A DNA stretch of 14,218 nt from CAZCBJ01 sp964496705 (GTDB taxonomy: Bacteria > Chloroflexota > Anaerolineae > Anaerolineales > Anaerolineaceae), in contig CAZCBJ010000093.1 of NCBI GenBank assembly GCA_964496705.1, positions 1-14,218 on the forward strand. Direction: 5' to 3'. The notes beneath the pieces were generated by a model that searched no databases, was not told where the DNA came from, and was given only the letters and a program-made list of their open reading frames with translations. A program made the position numbers and the translations under genes. Shown here in pieces: positions 12,883 through 14,218 of the stretch. The number at the start of each line of letters is the position of its first letter. Position 1 is the stretch's first letter.

Positions 12883-13560
12883 TTATTCGCTGATATACAC
12901 ACCTTCAGTCGGCTCAACCTTTTCCTCAGCACCCGGGATCACCTCACCCTTATACACCCATACTTTGACGCCTATCTTGCCAAAGGTGGTGGATGCTTCC
13001 GCGCGAGCAAAGTCAACGTTAGCGCGCAGAGTCTGCAATGGAACACGGCCTTCGCGTACCCATACATTACGCGCCATTTCAGCGCCACTCAATCGGCCCC
13101 CAACCGCGATCTTGATGCCCTGAGCGCCCTGGCGCATGGCCTGTTGCATCGCCCGCTTCATCGCGCGGCGGTAGCTCACCCGGCGCTCAATTTGACCGGC
13201 GATGTTCAATGCGATCAGATAGGCATCTGTATCGGGAGTTTTGATCTCTTTGATTTCCAGATCAATTTTCTTGCCGGTTAAAGTCTCAAGATTCTGGCGG
13301 ATCTTCTTAACGGTTTCACCCTTGCGACCAATCAGAATGCCTGGCTTGGCAGTGTGCACCACGACTTTAACCTTACCGGGAAAGCGTTCAACTTCCACCT
13401 GGGAAACGCCAGCTTTTCCCGCTTCCTTATGAACCATCGCGCGGATGGCAAAATCCTGGTGAAGCTGGTCCGTGTATTCACGCCCTTCAGCGTACCAGCG
13501 GCCAGCCCAGGGCTGATTGATATTGAGACGGAACCCTATCGGATGTACTTTGCGACCCAT
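12883..13560 (-). CDS. rpsC: 30S ribosomal protein S3 (uS3)
   Basis: S3 lines the mRNA entry tunnel and takes part in mRNA unwinding. The 225-residue product begins MGRKVHPIGFRLNINQPWAG. The type-2 KH domain covers about residues 39-107 with the GxxG loop GRKG at 78-81. The C-terminal domain carries RRAMKRAMQQAMRQGAQGIK. Arg131, Arg132 and Lys135 match the positions known in E. coli S3 to matter for unwinding. GRLSGAEMAR and FGKIGVKVWVYKGEV are also conserved. The ATG lies 26 nt after the rplV stop. Confidence 0.98.
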   Translation of the reverse strand: MGRKVHPIGFRLNINQPWAGRWYAEGREYTDQLHQDFAIRAMVHKEAGKAGVSQVEVERFPGKVKVVVHTAKPGILIGRKGETVKKIRQNLETLTGKKIDLEIKEIKTPDTDAYLIALNIAGQIERRVSYRRAMKRAMQQAMRQGAQGIKIAVGGRLSGAEMARNVWVREGRVPLQTLRANVDFARAEASTTFGKIGVKVWVYKGEVIPGAEEKVEPTEGVYISE

Positions 13561-13586
13561 ACTATCTCCTGGTTTCTTTTCCTAAC

Positions 13587-13937
13587 CTATGATGATTGCT
13601 CGCGCTCGCGAAGAATGACGGTGATATGCGAATTGCGGCGCAAAATCGGTTTGAAGCGCCCGCGTGCACCAAAGCGGCGCCATTTTCGGGTGGGAGCTTC
13701 ATCAGCCATGATCCGATAAACGTACAGATCGTCACGACTGACACCAAAATTCTCCTCAGCATTTGCCACAGCCGAGGTCAGCAGGCGATGTACATGGCGG
13801 GCTGCCACACGCGGCATAAACTTGAGCTGGTCAAGCGCCTGAACCGCTGGCATCCCGCGTACCAGGTCCACTACCAATCTAGCCTTCTGCGCAGAGACCC
13901 CACAGTTACTTAATACAGCACGAATATCAGTCGCCAT
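13587..13937 (-). CDS. rplV: 50S ribosomal protein L22 (uL22)
   Basis: L22 extends a beta-hairpin into the exit tunnel, where macrolides bind. The 116-residue product shows VSAQKARLVVDLVRGMPAVQ (about residues 14-33), VAARHVHRLLTSAVANAEEN (about 44-63) and the hairpin region MADEAPTRKWRRFGARGRFK (about 77-96). It ends in the basic SHITVILRE strand. The tunnel loop has normal length, and I see no insertion or deletion of the kind linked to macrolide resistance. The ATG starts 3 nt after the rpsS stop. Confidence 0.98.
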   Translation of the reverse strand: MATDIRAVLSNCGVSAQKARLVVDLVRGMPAVQALDQLKFMPRVAARHVHRLLTSAVANAEENFGVSRDDLYVYRIMADEAPTRKWRRFGARGRFKPILRRNSHITVILREREQSS

Positions 13938-13940
13938 GGC

Positions 13941-14218
13941 TTATTTCCCCTTTGACGATTTTTCTGCCATCACATGTCCGCGGAAGTGACGGGTGGGCGC
14001 AAATTCACCCAGGCGATGCCCAACCATGTTTTCAGTGATGTAGATCGGTACGTGGCGGCGGCCGTCATGCACAGCGATGGTGTGGCCAACCATCTGAGGG
14101 AAGATGGTGCTGGCCCGGCTCCACGTGCGGATGACCTTTTTCTCACCGCGCGTGTTCATCGTTTCAATTTTTTTCAATAGTTTGGGCTCGATGAAGGGCC
14201 CTTTCTTGAGTGATCGTG
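13941..14218 (-). CDS. rpsS: 30S ribosomal protein S19 (uS19), 5' end cut by the window
   Basis: S19 binds 16S rRNA in the head and pairs with S13. The open frame runs to the right edge. The codons upstream of 14177 read RSLKKGPFIEPKLL, the universal S19 start, so the gene is not a 78-residue protein starting at the TTG at 14175..14177. Family starts such as MSRSLKKGPF mean only about two codons lie outside the window. Then come MNTRGEKKVIRTWSRAS, STIFPQMVGHTIAVHDGRRH and ITENMVGHRLGEFAPTRHFR, all conserved. It ends KSSKGK. Neighbours further upstream (rplB and others of the S10 operon) would lie beyond the edge. Confidence 0.97.
   Translation of the reverse strand, partial: RSLKKGPFIEPKLLKKIETMNTRGEKKVIRTWSRASTIFPQMVGHTIAVHDGRRHVPIYITENMVGHRLGEFAPTRHFRGHVMAEKSSKGK

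Noticed and set aside
14175..14177. TTG as the start of rpsS
   Set aside because: Upstream codons to the window edge encode the universal S19 N-terminus, so the gene simply continues past the edge.
1..14218. A novel defence, mobile or biosynthetic system hidden in the window
   Set aside because: Every sizeable minus-strand frame is accounted for by conserved translation-cluster genes; no repeats, mobile elements or unassigned genes of size remain.

Overview
The window is one compact stretch of the universal ribosomal-protein supercluster. Every real gene lies on the minus strand, so transcription runs from the right edge to the left. In transcript order it holds the end part of the S10 operon (rpsS, rplV, rpsC, rplP, rpmC, rpsQ), the spc operon (rplN, rplX, rplE, rpsN type Z, rpsH, rplF, rplR, rpsE, rpmD, rplO, secY, adk, map, rpmJ), the alpha operon (rpsM, rpsK, rpsD, rpoA, rplQ) and a tail of truA, rplM and rpsI. 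A long hairpin terminator at 110..166 follows rpsI. Beyond it a separate gene begins, and only its first 26 codons are inside the window; it resembles a tetrapyrrole methylase/MazG-type protein.

The sequence suggests a bacterium with Gram-positive-like cluster architecture, possibly of the Chloroflexi (Anaerolineae-like). The hints are the zinc-type S14, S4 and L36, the direct rplQ-truA-rplM-rpsI succession with no ECF transporter genes between, and the start of the methylase/MazG-like protein. This taxonomic call is inference and only moderately secure. Base composition looks even throughout, and I see no insertion sequence, tRNA, CRISPR array or sign of horizontal transfer.

The genes work together as the core of the translation machinery. 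They supply small- and large-subunit proteins, the SecY translocon channel, adenylate kinase, methionine aminopeptidase for N-terminal Met removal, the RNA polymerase alpha subunit and a tRNA pseudouridine synthase. Packing is tight: three ATGA stop/start overlaps run through rplP-rpmC-rpsQ-rplN, rpsE and rpmD overlap by 8 nt, and most other gaps are under 30 nt. No stretch of 300 bases lacks a gene; the longest gap is the 126-nt rpsM-rpsK spacer.

I do not see an undescribed multi-gene system. The points worth a second look are fine-scale. infA is absent from its common place between map and rpmJ. A bulged hairpin exactly fills the rplQ-truA gap over the truA start, and another precedes rpoA. 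The rpsM-rpsK spacer is unusually long and structured. The Adk LID has lost one of its four zinc-ligand positions. Several starts were moved from the longest open frame (rplO, rplP, rpsN, rpoA), and rpsS was extended to the window edge.
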